DNA of 64,000 nucleotides from Sphingomonas jatrophae (GCF_900113315.1 NZ_FOZG01000001.1:372001-436000), one strand, 5' to 3'; positions 19,531 to 27,956 are shown, counted from the stretch's first letter. A program made the numbers and translations. The notes: generated by a model from the letters alone, not told the origin.

Positions 19531-19962
19531 GTGCAAGAGCGGGATCCGCTGAGCGGAGCGGTCGTCGATGCAGCACTTCACGTGCATCGCGCGCTCGGGC
19601 CGGGGCTGTTGGAGAGCGTCTACGAGATGGTTCTTGCAGCTCGACTGGAGCGGGCCGGGCACCGTGTCGAACGGCAGAAGGCCGTCTCGTTCGAGTTTGA
19701 CGGCATGCGGTTCGACAATGCCTTCCGCATCGACCTCCTCGTCGACGATCGCCTGCTTGTGGAGATCAAGTCGGTGGAGCGGCTCAACGCCGCTCATGCC
19801 AAGCAGCTGTTGACCTATCTCCGCTTGACTGGGCAACCGGTCGGGCTGCTCATCAACTTCGCCGGCGAGACACTCAAGGAAGGGCTGAAGCGGGTTGTGA
19901 ACGATTACAGACCCTCTGCGCCTCCGCGCCTCTGCGTGAACCAGAACAAGGATCTAGAATGA
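19531..19962 (+). CDS. GxxExxY family protein (PD-(D/E)XK nuclease fold)
   Basis: 143 residues, GTG start. The naming motif is G25-LL-E28-SV-Y31 (GLLESVY). A PD-(D/E)XK-type core follows: Asp68 in FRIDLLV, then Glu78 and Lys80 in LLVEIKSV, the spacing expected of the superfamily. The C-terminal KQLLTYLRLTGQPVGLLINF is also typical. The family is predicted nuclease-like, but its true role is not established. Residues 128-137 are encoded by the right inverted repeat. The stop codon (19960-19962) overlaps the fabG start, so fabG translation is now coupled to this gene. Confidence 0.85.
   Translation: MQERDPLSGAVVDAALHVHRALGPGLLESVYEMVLAARLERAGHRVERQKAVSFEFDGMRFDNAFRIDLLVDDRLLVEIKSVERLNAAHAKQLLTYLRLTGQPVGLLINFAGETLKEGLKRVVNDYRPSAPPRLCVNQNKDLE
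19914..19941 (-). repeat. Right terminal inverted repeat of the GxxExxY cassette
   Basis: 28 bases, CTCTGCGCCTCCGCGCCTC followed by TGCGTGAAC. It is the complement of 19501-19528 with one difference. It lies inside the 3' end of the GxxExxY reading frame and encodes PSAPPRLCVN. Confidence 0.85.
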
Positions 19963-20702
19963 TGTTCGACCTTTCAGGCATGACCGCGCTCGTCACCGGC
20001 GCGTCCGGCGGCTTGGGTTCCGCGATCGCGGCGGCGCTGGCGGGGCAGGGCGCGCGGGTGGCGCTTTCGGGCACGCGCGTCGAGGCGCTGGAGCAGGTGG
20101 CGGGCGGGCTGGCCGGTGATCCGGTGCTGCTGCCGTGCAACCTGTCCGACAGCGCGGCGGTGGATGCGCTGGTTCCGCAGGCGGTGGCGGCGCTCGGCGG
20201 CAAGCTCGACATCCTCGTCAACAATGCCGGCATCACGCGCGACAATCTCGCCATGCGGATGAAGGACGAGGAATGGTCCCAGGTCATCCAGGTCAATCTG
20301 GAGGCCGCGTTCCGCCTCATCCGCGCCGCCGCCAAGCCGATGATGAAGGCGCGGTTCGGCCGCATCGTCTCGATCACCTCGGTGGTCGGCGTCACCGGCA
20401 ATCCGGGGCAGGCGAACTATGCCGCGTCGAAGGCGGGCCTGATCGGGATGAGCAAGGCGCTGGCGCAGGAACTGGCCAGCCGTTCGATCACGGTCAACTG
20501 CGTCGCGCCCGGCTTCATCGCCTCGCCGATGACGGATGCGCTCAACGAAACGCAGACGGGCGCCATTCTGGCGAAGATCCCGGCCGGCGCCCTCGGTCAG
20601 GGGGGCGACATCGGCGCCGCGGTCGCCTATCTCGCCAGTCGCGAAGCCGGTTATGTCACGGGTCAGACGTTGCACGTCAACGGCGGCATGGCCATGATCT
20701 GA
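19959..20702 (+). CDS. fabG: 3-oxoacyl-[acyl-carrier-protein] reductase
   Basis: 247 residues. The short-chain dehydrogenase features are complete: [12 protein letters not shown] (cofactor glycine motif), NNAG, Ser141, Tyr154 and Lys158 (YAASK), and the C-terminal [16 protein letters not shown] typical of FabG. It reduces beta-ketoacyl-ACP with NADPH in fatty-acid elongation. Two adjacent ATGs (19959 and 19962) are possible; AAGGA at 19948-19952 serves both. The first overlaps the stop of the GxxExxY gene. Confidence 0.96.
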   Translation: MMFDLSGMTALVTGASGGLGSAIAAALAGQGARVALSGTRVEALEQVAGGLAGDPVLLPCNLSDSAAVDALVPQAVAALGGKLDILVNNAGITRDNLAMRMKDEEWSQVIQVNLEAAFRLIRAAAKPMMKARFGRIVSITSVVGVTGNPGQANYAASKAGLIGMSKALAQELASRSITVNCVAPGFIASPMTDALNETQTGAILAKIPAGALGQGGDIGAAVAYLASREAGYVTGQTLHVNGGMAMI

Positions 20703-20793
20703 CCGGATCCATTTTCCCGGCAAGCGAGTTGCTTGCCAGCCTCCCGCCCCCTCGCTAGGGCGGCGCCAACAGCCTGAAGGAAGGGTGAAGAAC

Positions 20794-21030
20794 ATGAGCG
20801 AGACCGCCGAGCGCGTGAAGAAGATCGTCGTCGAGCACCTCGGCGTCGAAGCCGACAAGGTGACCGAGGATGCGAGCTTCATCGACGATCTGGGCGCGGA
20901 CAGCCTCGACATCGTCGAGCTGGTGATGGCGTTCGAGGAAGAGTTCGGCGTGGAGATCCCCGACGACGCGGCCGAGAAGATCGGCACCGTCAAGGACGCG
21001 ATCAACTATATCGAGACCAACAAGGGCTGA
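20794..21030 (+). CDS. acpP: Acyl carrier protein
   Basis: 78 residues from the ATG at 20794 (GAAGGAAGGG 8 bases upstream; a GTG three codons earlier is less likely). Ser37 in [10 protein letters not shown] is the 4'-phosphopantetheine attachment site. [11 protein letters not shown] and [16 protein letters not shown] are AcpP. It carries the growing acyl chain for FabD, FabG, FabF and others. A hairpin lies 13 bases downstream. Confidence 0.97.
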   Translation: MSETAERVKKIVVEHLGVEADKVTEDASFIDDLGADSLDIVELVMAFEEEFGVEIPDDAAEKIGTVKDAINYIETNKG

Positions 21031-21042
21031 TCGAGCCCGTCG

Positions 21043-21072
21043 GCCCTGTCCTCGACCAGAGCAGGACAGGGC
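21043..21072 (+). terminator. Hairpin after acpP, first of three in the acpP-fabF gap
   Basis: GCCCTGTCCT (21043-21052) pairs perfectly with AGGACAGGGC (21063-21072), loop of 10. No T-run follows, so it may attenuate transcription or stabilise the 3' end of acpP mRNA instead of fully terminating. Two more palindromes follow at 21077-21105 (GGCACCG/CGGTGCC) and 21109-21140 (GACAGG...CCTGTC), filling most of the 133-base gap before fabF. Confidence 0.5.
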
Positions 21073-21163
21073 TTCGGGCACCGCCGAAACAGTGTCGTCG
21101 GTGCCTGTGACAGGCTCAGCCCGGACGGGTTGGGCCTGTCTTGCATTGTGAGGAGAGTGATTC

Positions 21164-22420
21164 ATGCGCCGTGTCGTCGTCACCGGACTGGGCCTCGTCA
21201 CCCCGCTCGGAGCGGACGTCGAGACCGCATGGGCGAACATCCTTGCCGGCAAGAGCGGCGCGGGGCCGATCACGCGCTTTGACGCGTCCGATCAGAAGTG
21301 CCGCATCGCCTGCGAGGTGAAGCCGAAGGATCATGAATATGGCTTCGATGCGGGCAAGCGCGTCGACCACAAGATCCAGCGGCAGGTCGATCCGTTCATC
21401 GTCTATGGCATCGACGCCGCCGGCCAGGCGCTTGAGGATGCCGGCCTGACCGAGATGAGCGAGGCCGAGCGGCTGCGCGCAGGCTGCTCGATCGGCTCGG
21501 GCATCGGCGGCCTGCCGGGGATCGAAAGCGAGTCGCTGGTCTGCCGCGACAAGGGGCCGACGCGCGTGTCGCCGCACTTCGTTCACGGCCGTCTAATCAA
21601 CCTGATCTCGGGTCAGGTCTCGATCAAATACGGCCTGATGGGCCCGAACCACGCGGTCGTCACCGCCTGCTCGACCGGCGCGCACGCGATCGGCGACGCG
21701 GCACGCATGATCGCGATGGACGATGCCGACGTGATGCTGGCGGGCGGTGCCGAGGGCGCGATCTGCCCGCTCGGCATTGCCGGCTTCGCGCAGGCCAAGG
21801 CGCTCAGCACGCGCAACGACGAGCCCGAGCGGGCAAGCCGACCCTATGATCGCGACCGCGACGGTTTCGTCATGGGCGAGGGGGCGGGCGTGGTCTGCCT
21901 TGAGGAATATGAGCATGCCAAGGCGCGCGGCGCGAAGATCTATGCCGAGGTGATCGGCTATGGCCTGTCGGGCGATGCCTATCACGTCACCGCGCCGCAT
22001 CCGGAGGGTTCGGGCGCCTATAGGTCGATGGAGATGGCGCTGCGCAAGGCGGGCCTGACCCCGGCCGACATCGATTACATCAACGCGCACGGCACCTCGA
22101 CGCCGATGGGCGACGAGCTGGAGTTGGGCGCGGTGCGCCGCCTGTTCGGCGATGCGCTGGATGGCGTATCCATGTCGTCGACCAAGTCGGCCATCGGACA
22201 CCTGCTTGGCGGCGCGGGCGCGGTGGAAGCGATCTTCTGCATCCTCGCAATGCGCGACCAGATCGTCCCGCCGACGCTGAACCTCGACAATCCGAGCGAG
22301 GCGTGCATCGGCGTCGATCTGGTGCCGCATACGGCCAAGAAGCGGACGGTGAAGGCGGTGCTGAACAATTCGTTCGGCTTCGGCGGCACCAACGCCTCGC
22401 TGGTGATGCGGGCGCTGTAG
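21164..22420 (+). CDS. fabF: 3-oxoacyl-[acyl-carrier-protein] synthase II
   Basis: 418 residues, full length. The Cys-His-His triad is visible: Cys169 in TACSTGAHA, His309 in NAHGTSTPMGD and His346 in SAIGHLLGG. C-terminal NNSFGFGGTNASLVM is conserved. FabF condenses malonyl-ACP with acyl-ACP and in proteobacteria sets temperature-dependent cis-vaccenate formation. It is in the fab operon between acpP and mltG. Confidence 0.97.
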   Translation: MRRVVVTGLGLVTPLGADVETAWANILAGKSGAGPITRFDASDQKCRIACEVKPKDHEYGFDAGKRVDHKIQRQVDPFIVYGIDAAGQALEDAGLTEMSEAERLRAGCSIGSGIGGLPGIESESLVCRDKGPTRVSPHFVHGRLINLISGQVSIKYGLMGPNHAVVTACSTGAHAIGDAARMIAMDDADVMLAGGAEGAICPLGIAGFAQAKALSTRNDEPERASRPYDRDRDGFVMGEGAGVVCLEEYEHAKARGAKIYAEVIGYGLSGDAYHVTAPHPEGSGAYRSMEMALRKAGLTPADIDYINAHGTSTPMGDELELGAVRRLFGDALDGVSMSSTKSAIGHLLGGAGAVEAIFCILAMRDQIVPPTLNLDNPSEACIGVDLVPHTAKKRTVKAVLNNSFGFGGTNASLVMRAL

Positions 22421-22500
22421 GCGGACACAGGCGCCCCGGCGTCTGCCGGGGTGGTTTCTCATCGGCCGTGGCGTCGGGCCCGGCTTCGTTCGGGTGACGG

Positions 22501-23511
22501 ATGGCGACGCGACGGAAGCGGGGCAGGAGCGGGCGATCCCGCGCGTTGATCGGGCTGCTGATCGTGCTCGCCGTCGTGGCTAGCTTCATCGTCTGGCAGC
22601 GGCGGTCCACCACCTCATGGACGCAGGCCGGCCCCTCCGCCAAGGCGATCGACGTTACCGTACCCGAGGGCGCGACGCTCGCCGCCGCTGCGCGTGCGCT
22701 GGAGAAAGCGGGTGCGATCCCCTCCACCACGCGCTTCCTGCGCGATGCGCGCCGCTTCGGCGGAGACGAGCCGATCAAGGCGGGCGATTACGAGGTGCCG
22801 CCGCGCGCGAGCGAGAAGGACGTTCTCGCGCTACTGCAATCGGGCAAGACGGTGCAGCGCCTCGTGACGATCCCCGAAGGCATGCCCGCGGTGCTGGTGC
22901 GCGAGCGGCTGATGGCTCAACCGCTGCTGACGGGCGACGTGCCCGTGCCGGCGGAAGGATCGGTGTTGCCCGACAGCTACTCGTTTGAGAAGGGCGAGAG
23001 CCGCGCCGCGGTGCTGAAGCGGATGCAGGCGGCGATGACGCGCACGCTCGACCAGCTATGGAAGACGCGCACGCCTGCGAGCGTCGTCCAGTCCAAGCAC
23101 GATGCCCTGACGCTTGCGGCGATCGTCGAGAAGGAGACGGCCAAGGCGTCCGAGCGGCGGACGGTGGCGGCGGTTTATTCCAACCGGCTGCGGCAGGGCA
23201 TGAAGCTGCAGGCCGACCCGACGGTGATCTACCCGATCACGCAAGGGCGACCGCTCGGCCGCCGTATCCGCCGGTCCGAGCTGAACGCGGTCAACGGCTA
23301 CAACACCTACGCCAAGGCGGGCCTGCCGCAGGGGCCGATCGCCAATCCGGGCAAGGAGTCGATTGCGGCGGTACTGGATCCGGCACCGTCCAAGGCGCTC
23401 TACTTCGTTGCCGATGGCACGGGCGGCCACGTCTTCGCGTCCACGCTGGCCGAGCACAACGCCAACGTACAGAAATGGTATGCGCTGCGGCGGCAGCGCG
23501 GGGAGATGTAG
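22501..23511 (+). CDS. mltG: Endolytic murein transglycosylase
   Basis: 336 residues. A basic tip and one transmembrane helix (about 15-31, RALIGLLIVLAVVASFIVW) are followed by a LysM-like region (VTVPEGATLAAAARALEKAG) and the YceG/MltG catalytic domain with Glu210 in AAIVEKETAK. SNRLRQGMKLQADPTVIY and GLPQGPIANPGKESI are diagnostic. It cleaves nascent glycan strands in the periplasm and so limits chain length. The fabF-mltG neighbourhood is common in proteobacteria. Confidence 0.95.
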   Translation: MATRRKRGRSGRSRALIGLLIVLAVVASFIVWQRRSTTSWTQAGPSAKAIDVTVPEGATLAAAARALEKAGAIPSTTRFLRDARRFGGDEPIKAGDYEVPPRASEKDVLALLQSGKTVQRLVTIPEGMPAVLVRERLMAQPLLTGDVPVPAEGSVLPDSYSFEKGESRAAVLKRMQAAMTRTLDQLWKTRTPASVVQSKHDALTLAAIVEKETAKASERRTVAAVYSNRLRQGMKLQADPTVIYPITQGRPLGRRIRRSELNAVNGYNTYAKAGLPQGPIANPGKESIAAVLDPAPSKALYFVADGTGGHVFASTLAEHNANVQKWYALRRQRGEM

Positions 23512-23527
23512 GAGCGGAACGCCGCTC

Positions 23528-24454
23528 CTAGAGGCGCAAGCCCTCCGTTTCCGGCAGGCCGGCGAGCAGGTTGACGCTCTGCACCGCCGCACCGGCCGCG
23601 CCCTTGCCGAGATTGTCGAGCGCGGCGACCAACCGGACCTGTCCCGCCGCTTCGTTGGCGAAGACGAACAGGTCGAGCCGGTCGGTGCCGGCGCATTGCT
23701 CGATCGTCAGCGCATCGCGCGGTGCGGTCTCGACATGGATGAGCGGGCAGCCGCGATAGCTGTCGGCAATCGCCTCGCGCACCGCCGCGACGGTCACCGT
23801 GCCGGGCAGCGCATGCAGGTGCAGTGCAATCTCGACCAGCATGCCGCGATAGGTGCGTGCGACCGCCGGCATGAAGATCGGCGCATGGTCCAGCCCGGCA
23901 TGTGTCTGCATCTCGGGCACATGCTTGTGCGCAAGCGTGAGGCCATAGGCACGGAAGGCGGTGTCCGCCGCACCGCTCTCGAAGTCGGCGATCATCGCCT
24001 TGCCGCCACCCGAATAGCCGGACACCGCATTGACCGAGACGGGCGTGGCGGCGGGCAGCAGCCCGGCACGCACCAGCGGCCGGATCAGCGCCAGGAAGCC
24101 CGTGGGATAACAGCCGGGGTTGGAGATCCGCGTGGCGGCCGCAATCTCGCGCGCACGCCGCGGCTCCAGCTCGGGGAAGCCGTAGGTCCAGCCCTCGGCG
24201 ACGCGGTGGGCGGAGGAGGCATCGACGATCCGCACCGCCGGATTTTCGATCAGCGCAACGGCCTCGCGCGCCGCATCGTCGGGCAGGCAGAGGATGACGA
24301 TATCCGCGGCGTTCAGCGCGTCCCGGCGTGCGGCCGCATCCTTGCGCTGCGCCTCGGGCAAAGTGACGAGTTCGAGGCCGGCGCGCCCGGCGAGGCGATC
24401 GCGAATCTCGAGACCGGTGGTGCCGACGGCGCCGTCGATGAACACGCGGCTCAC
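23528..24454 (-). CDS. argC: N-acetyl-gamma-glutamyl-phosphate reductase, type 2
   Basis: 308 residues, the length of the short (type 2) class. The N-terminal NADP motif is VFIDGAVGTTGLEIRDRL, and the catalytic Cys115 lies in SNPGCYPTGF. HKHVPEMQ and the terminal FANEAAGQVRLVAALDNLGK agree. It reduces N-acetylglutamyl phosphate to the semialdehyde in arginine synthesis. The GTG start overlaps the stop of the upstream NlpC/P60 gene (GTGA), so the two are coupled although their functions look unrelated. Confidence 0.94.
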   Translation of the reverse strand: MSRVFIDGAVGTTGLEIRDRLAGRAGLELVTLPEAQRKDAAARRDALNAADIVILCLPDDAAREAVALIENPAVRIVDASSAHRVAEGWTYGFPELEPRRAREIAAATRISNPGCYPTGFLALIRPLVRAGLLPAATPVSVNAVSGYSGGGKAMIADFESGAADTAFRAYGLTLAHKHVPEMQTHAGLDHAPIFMPAVARTYRGMLVEIALHLHALPGTVTVAAVREAIADSYRGCPLIHVETAPRDALTIEQCAGTDRLDLFVFANEAAGQVRLVAALDNLGKGAAGAAVQSVNLLAGLPETEGLRL

Positions 24455-25368
24455 AGCGTGAGCCTCCGCCGCGCGACGATCGCCGACCCGCGGGCGACCA
24501 CGGCTTCGAGATCCTCAACGGACACGACCATCGCATGTGCGTTGGCGTGGATGATCGAGCGTTCGTCCAGCATCAGCCCTACGTGCCCCGGAAAGAAGAC
24601 GATGTCGTTACGCTGAAGCGTCTCACTGTCGGCAATCGGCTGACCGATCGAGTCGCGCTGCTGATCGCTGTCGCGCGGGACTACGAGGCCGCTCAGGCCA
24701 AGCGCAAGTTGGATAAGGCCCGAACAATCGATACCGAAGCCCGAGCGCCCGCCCCAGCGGTATGGCGTCCCGAGCAGCTTGGTCGCGACCGCAGCCGGAT
24801 CTTGGTGCCACTCGCCCAAGGCGCGCACATGGCGATGGTGGAGAAAGCCGTCATCCACCCGGAGGAAATCGCCCTCGAACTCACCCGCCACGCGCGCACC
24901 GATGGGCAGCGTCCCGGTGACCGGCGCCTTGATGTCGGGAGCGGCGAAAACAAGGGCCGTCCGCGCCTTGATGAAATGGGTCGGTGCCGCGTCGTGGCCG
25001 AGGGCGGATGCCGGAACATAGCCGACATAATGGTCGTCGAGGCTGTAGCCCCAGGCCCAGCCGCCGCTCTCATCAAGCAAGGCGAAGCCATCGCCCAAGC
25101 GCAGTTCGGAGACTGCGCGCGAGCCTCCCGCAGGCTCCGCCGTCATCGCGACGGTGGGAACGCAGCAGCGGCGCTCAATCGGGCAAGCATAATGCGGCGC
25201 GAACAGCCGGCCGGCCAGCGCCACATCGGCAATGTCGCTGCGAACCGCGTTGACCCGCCGGTCGACCGCCTGGGTCGGCCCGGCGAGCCTGAACCGATCA
25301 GCCGATCGCGACGCGCGGTCCGCCGCGCCGGGGTTCTTCGCCTTCGATAAGATGTCCGAACCCCTCAA
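24451..25368 (-). CDS. NlpC/P60 family peptidase with SH3-like N-terminal domain
   Basis: Up to 305 residues. The catalytic domain has Cys in FGIDCSGLIQLAL, His in FFPGHVGLML and a third polar residue in IIHANAH, as in gamma-D-glutamyl peptidases that cut peptidoglycan stem peptides. The N-terminal half (LRLGDGFALLDESGGWAWGY, VGYVPASAL) is an SH3-type module. The start is uncertain: conserved sequence seems to begin near 25287 (RFRLAG), but no ATG or GTG is in frame there. TTG codons at 25368 and 25401 are the nearest, and both overlap the MarR gene. No signal peptide is evident. Confidence 0.8.
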   Translation of the reverse strand: MRGSDILSKAKNPGAADRASRSADRFRLAGPTQAVDRRVNAVRSDIADVALAGRLFAPHYACPIERRCCVPTVAMTAEPAGGSRAVSELRLGDGFALLDESGGWAWGYSLDDHYVGYVPASALGHDAAPTHFIKARTALVFAAPDIKAPVTGTLPIGARVAGEFEGDFLRVDDGFLHHRHVRALGEWHQDPAAVATKLLGTPYRWGGRSGFGIDCSGLIQLALGLSGLVVPRDSDQQRDSIGQPIADSETLQRNDIVFFPGHVGLMLDERSIIHANAHAMVVSVEDLEAVVARGSAIVARRRLTL

Positions 25369-25651
25369 GAAACGCCGTCCCCGTCTCGGTGCGCGCGACA
25401 AAAACGTTGCGCCGGTCGGCGTCGTCCCGCTCGCGGCGCAGATAGCCGAGCGTGCCGAGCGTATTCAAGGCGCGGGTGACGACCGGCTTGGAAACGCCGA
25501 GCAACCGCGCCAGTCCACGCACGGTGTGCGGGCCGGGCGTGAGATAGACTGACAGAAGCAAGGCCATCTGGCGATTGGTCAAATCGGGTTTGCCCGAGCG
25601 GACATAGCCGACCAAGGTACGCATCCAGCCGAACAGGGCATTATCGGGCAC
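25298..25651 (-). CDS. MarR-family transcriptional regulator
   Basis: 117 residues from a GTG at 25651 with GGAG 9 bases upstream; the longer frame upstream runs through the leader and antisense to nothing recognisable. The winged-helix core is LTNRQMALLLSVYLTPG, VRGLARLLGVSKPVVTRALN (recognition helix) and GYLRRERDDADRRNVFVART (wing). Shorter than classic MarR (about 140), lacking part of the N-terminal dimerisation helices. It overlaps the NlpC/P60 gene by about 70 bases if that gene starts at 25368. Target unknown. Confidence 0.8.
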   Translation of the reverse strand: MPDNALFGWMRTLVGYVRSGKPDLTNRQMALLLSVYLTPGPHTVRGLARLLGVSKPVVTRALNTLGTLGYLRRERDDADRRNVFVARTETGTAFLEGFGHLIEGEEPRRGGPRVAIG

Positions 25652-25746
25652 GATTTCGCTCCGCCTACTAGCCCCCTCTCCGGGGTTCTCTTGTGGCTGA
25701 AAACACGTGGGAAGCCCGATCGTTTCATGGTTGATGCGAAGTGTTT

Positions 25747-27132
25747 TCAGCTGCCGAAACGACTCTCCAGTAATGACCATGCCGCCCGCAGGCCGAGTGC
25801 CTCGCCGCCTTTGGGCCTGCCCGGCTTGGCCGCGGGACGCCAGGCGAACGTATCGAGATGCGCCCATGGCACGCCGCTCTCGACGAACCGTTCGAGGAAC
25901 AGCGCTGCCGTCACCGCGCCGGCCTGCCCGCCCTCACCGGCATTGTTCAGGTCAGCAATGCCGGATTTCAGCATGTCGCGATATCCGGACCAGAGCGGCA
26001 GCCGCCACAGCGGGTCGCCGGTCCGCGTGCCGGCCGCGAGCAGATCGGCGGCAAGCGCCTCGTCGTTGCAGAACAAGGCCGGCAGATCGGGCCCGAGTGC
26101 GACGCGCGCGGCACCGGTCAGGGTGGCGAAGTCGATTATCAGCTCGGGCTTGGCCTCGCACGCGTGGGTCAGCGCGTCGGCGAGGATCAGCCGACCCTCG
26201 GCATCGGTGTTGCCAATCTCGACGGTGATGCCCTTGCGGGAGGTGAGGACGTCGCCGGGGCGGAAGGCCTCGGCCGAAATCGCATTTTCGACCGCGGGGA
26301 TCAGCAGGTGCAGCCGGACCGGCAGCTTCGCCTGCATCACCAGCCGGGCCAGCGCGAGGGCGTGGGCGGCGCCCCCCATGTCCTTTTTCATCAGCAGCAT
26401 GGAGGCGCCTGGCTTGATGTCGAGCCCGCCCGAATCGAAGCACACGCCCTTGCCGACGATGGCGATCCGGGGATGGGCGGGATCGCCCCACTCAAGCTCG
26501 ATCAGCCGCGGCGCCCGTCCGCGCGCCGCCGCAAGGCCGACCGCGTGGACCATGGGATAGCCGGTGGCGAGCGCGTCGCCCTGTGTCACGGTGAAGTTGG
26601 CGCCGCACTCGTTGGCGATCGCCTCCGCCGCGGTGGCGAGTTCGGCCGGACCCATGTCGGCGGCGGGCGTATCGACCAGGTCGCGCACCAGCGCGACGGC
26701 CTGCGCCAGCCGGACCGCCGCATCGATCCGGGCGGGATCGCCGCTCAGCAGCACGCGCTGCGGCTGCGGCTCGGGCTCGGAGCGGTATCGGTCGAAGCGG
26801 TGCTGTGCGAGCAGCCAGCCGAGCGCTGCGTAGCCCGGTGTACCCTCGGCCAGCCGATAGGTGCCGGCGGGCAGGCGCTCGGCCGCTGCGGCAATGTCCC
26901 ACGGTCCCTGCTCTTCCGATAGCGCGATTACTGCGGACCAATCCTCCGGCTTGGCGCCCGGCACCAGCGCGAACTGCCCCGGCTTGGCGGCAAAGCGGGC
27001 CGCGGCCAGCGCACTGCGCACCCGCTCTGGCTGGCCCGACCGCCAGACCTCATGGTCGGCGGCGCTGATGCGGTGGAGAAGGTGGGCCGGCTGGCCGCGA
27101 TCGGGCTGAAGGAGAGCGGAAAAGTCGGTCAT
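25747..27132 (-). CDS. Leucyl aminopeptidase family protein (M17)
   Basis: 461 residues. The M17 zinc-binding and catalytic blocks are intact: VGKGVCFDSGGLDIKPG, LLMKKDMGGAA, VENAISAEAFRPGDVL and the signature NTDAEGRLILADAL. The enzyme releases N-terminal residues from peptides in the cytoplasm and needs two metal ions. The N-terminal macro-like domain is present but divergent. It stands alone between the MarR gene and a small membrane-protein gene on the same strand. Whether it is PepA- or PepB-like in specificity cannot be said. Confidence 0.9.
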   Translation of the reverse strand: MTDFSALLQPDRGQPAHLLHRISAADHEVWRSGQPERVRSALAAARFAAKPGQFALVPGAKPEDWSAVIALSEEQGPWDIAAAAERLPAGTYRLAEGTPGYAALGWLLAQHRFDRYRSEPEPQPQRVLLSGDPARIDAAVRLAQAVALVRDLVDTPAADMGPAELATAAEAIANECGANFTVTQGDALATGYPMVHAVGLAAARGRAPRLIELEWGDPAHPRIAIVGKGVCFDSGGLDIKPGASMLLMKKDMGGAAHALALARLVMQAKLPVRLHLLIPAVENAISAEAFRPGDVLTSRKGITVEIGNTDAEGRLILADALTHACEAKPELIIDFATLTGAARVALGPDLPALFCNDEALAADLLAAGTRTGDPLWRLPLWSGYRDMLKSGIADLNNAGEGGQAGAVTAALFLERFVESGVPWAHLDTFAWRPAAKPGRPKGGEALGLRAAWSLLESRFGS

Positions 27133-27198
27133 GCGGCTCCGGGCGATGAGGGTCCGATACGTCTAACGCCGATGCGGGCCAAACGGGCGCGGGCGCCT

Positions 27199-27486
27199 TC
27201 AGTAGAAGGTCGGCAGATGCCCGAGCTCGTCGAACACGCTGAAGCCGGTGACGCGCTTACACAGCTTGTCCACCAGATACATCGCATAGCCGCCGGGCAG
27301 GAAGCAGAGGCAGATCGAGACGACCTGGGCGAAATCATATTCCTTTGCCGGCACGATCGCGGTGATCAGCGGCGAGATCAGGAGGTAGAAGGGCGCGGCC
27401 ACGGCGATGCCTGCCGCCGTCTCCAGCACGAAGAACAGGATCAGGCCGAGGCAGCCTAGCGGGCCGATGCGCCGCCCGCCGCTCAC
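27199..27486 (-). CDS. Small integral membrane protein
   Basis: 95 residues from a GTG at 27486 that overlaps the stop of the copper-chaperone gene (GTGA). Two hydrophobic stretches (CLGLILFFVLETAAGIAVAA then PFYLLISPLITAIV, and DFAQVVSICLCFLPGGYAM) predict two or three membrane passes; the C-terminus LGHLPTFY is polar. I do not recognise a family. Coupling to PCuAC hints at a link with copper or cytochrome oxidase assembly, but this is only context. Confidence 0.65.
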   Translation of the reverse strand: MSGGRRIGPLGCLGLILFFVLETAAGIAVAAPFYLLISPLITAIVPAKEYDFAQVVSICLCFLPGGYAMYLVDKLCKRVTGFSVFDELGHLPTFY

Positions 27487-27932
27487 GGTGCCGGATCTCC
27501 TGCGCCGATCACCTGCGCCTCGGCCTCGACGCGTGATCCGTCGGCGAAGCGGAAGGAAAGCGGCATGCGCCCGCCCGGCTGCACCTCCGGCTTGATGCCG
27601 AAGATCATGGCGTGATTGCCGCCCGGCCGGAACGGCACCGGCGCACCGGGCGGCACGTTCACCTGTGTGAGAGGCCGCATCCCGGACATGCCTGCCATGC
27701 CGCCCGCGCCCATGGATTCGTGCAGCTCGATCCGCGCCGCCGACGTGCTCTCCACCGCGACGAGGCGGGTGGGCGCCTTGCCGCCGGTGAGCGTGAAATA
27801 GCCCGCACCCGGCCGCCCCGCGATGGCGGGGAGGCGGACCCAGGCATCCTCTACCGATACCACATCCAAGCCGGAACGCCCGGAGCAGGCGGCGACAAGC
27901 AGCAGGGCGAGCGGAACCAGTCGCTTCATCAT
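27483..27932 (-). CDS. PCuAC-type periplasmic copper chaperone
   Basis: 149 residues. The signal peptide ends in a lipobox-like LLVAAC (Cys16). The mature domain is [20 protein letters not shown], and the Cu(I) ligand set reads as His-x-x-Met at [15 protein letters not shown] and His-x-Met at GGNHAMIFG, the H(M)X10MX21HXM pattern with an extra Met-rich insert. PCuAC proteins deliver copper to the CuA site of cytochrome c oxidase. First of two overlapping genes. Two ATGs are adjacent at the start (MMKR). Confidence 0.9.
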   Translation of the reverse strand: MMKRLVPLALLLVAACSGRSGLDVVSVEDAWVRLPAIAGRPGAGYFTLTGGKAPTRLVAVESTSAARIELHESMGAGGMAGMSGMRPLTQVNVPPGAPVPFRPGGNHAMIFGIKPEVQPGGRMPLSFRFADGSRVEAEAQVIGAGDPAP

Positions 27933-27956
27933 GCGAAGGCGTAGCTTGGGACGCGC

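Larger units (their letters stand above)
19501..19941 (+). mobile_element. Inverted-repeat-bounded cassette carrying a GxxExxY gene, inserted between fabD and fabG
   Basis: A 441-base unit is delimited by 28-bp terminal inverted repeats that match at 27 of 28 positions (19501-19528 and 19914-19941). It contains one gene, for a PD-(D/E)XK-like GxxExxY protein, whose last codons are supplied by the right repeat. It begins 7 bases after the fabD stop and ends 17 bases before the fabG start. No target-site duplication was recognised. The size, repeats and nuclease-fold cargo suggest a small transposable or REP-like unit mobilised by its own product or in trans; that is inference. Confidence 0.6.

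Noticed and set aside
22434-22451. CCCCGGC/GCCGGGG hairpin between fabF and mltG as a terminator
   Set aside because: The short stem lacks a T-run, and the two genes are usually co-transcribed; chance in GC-rich DNA is likely.
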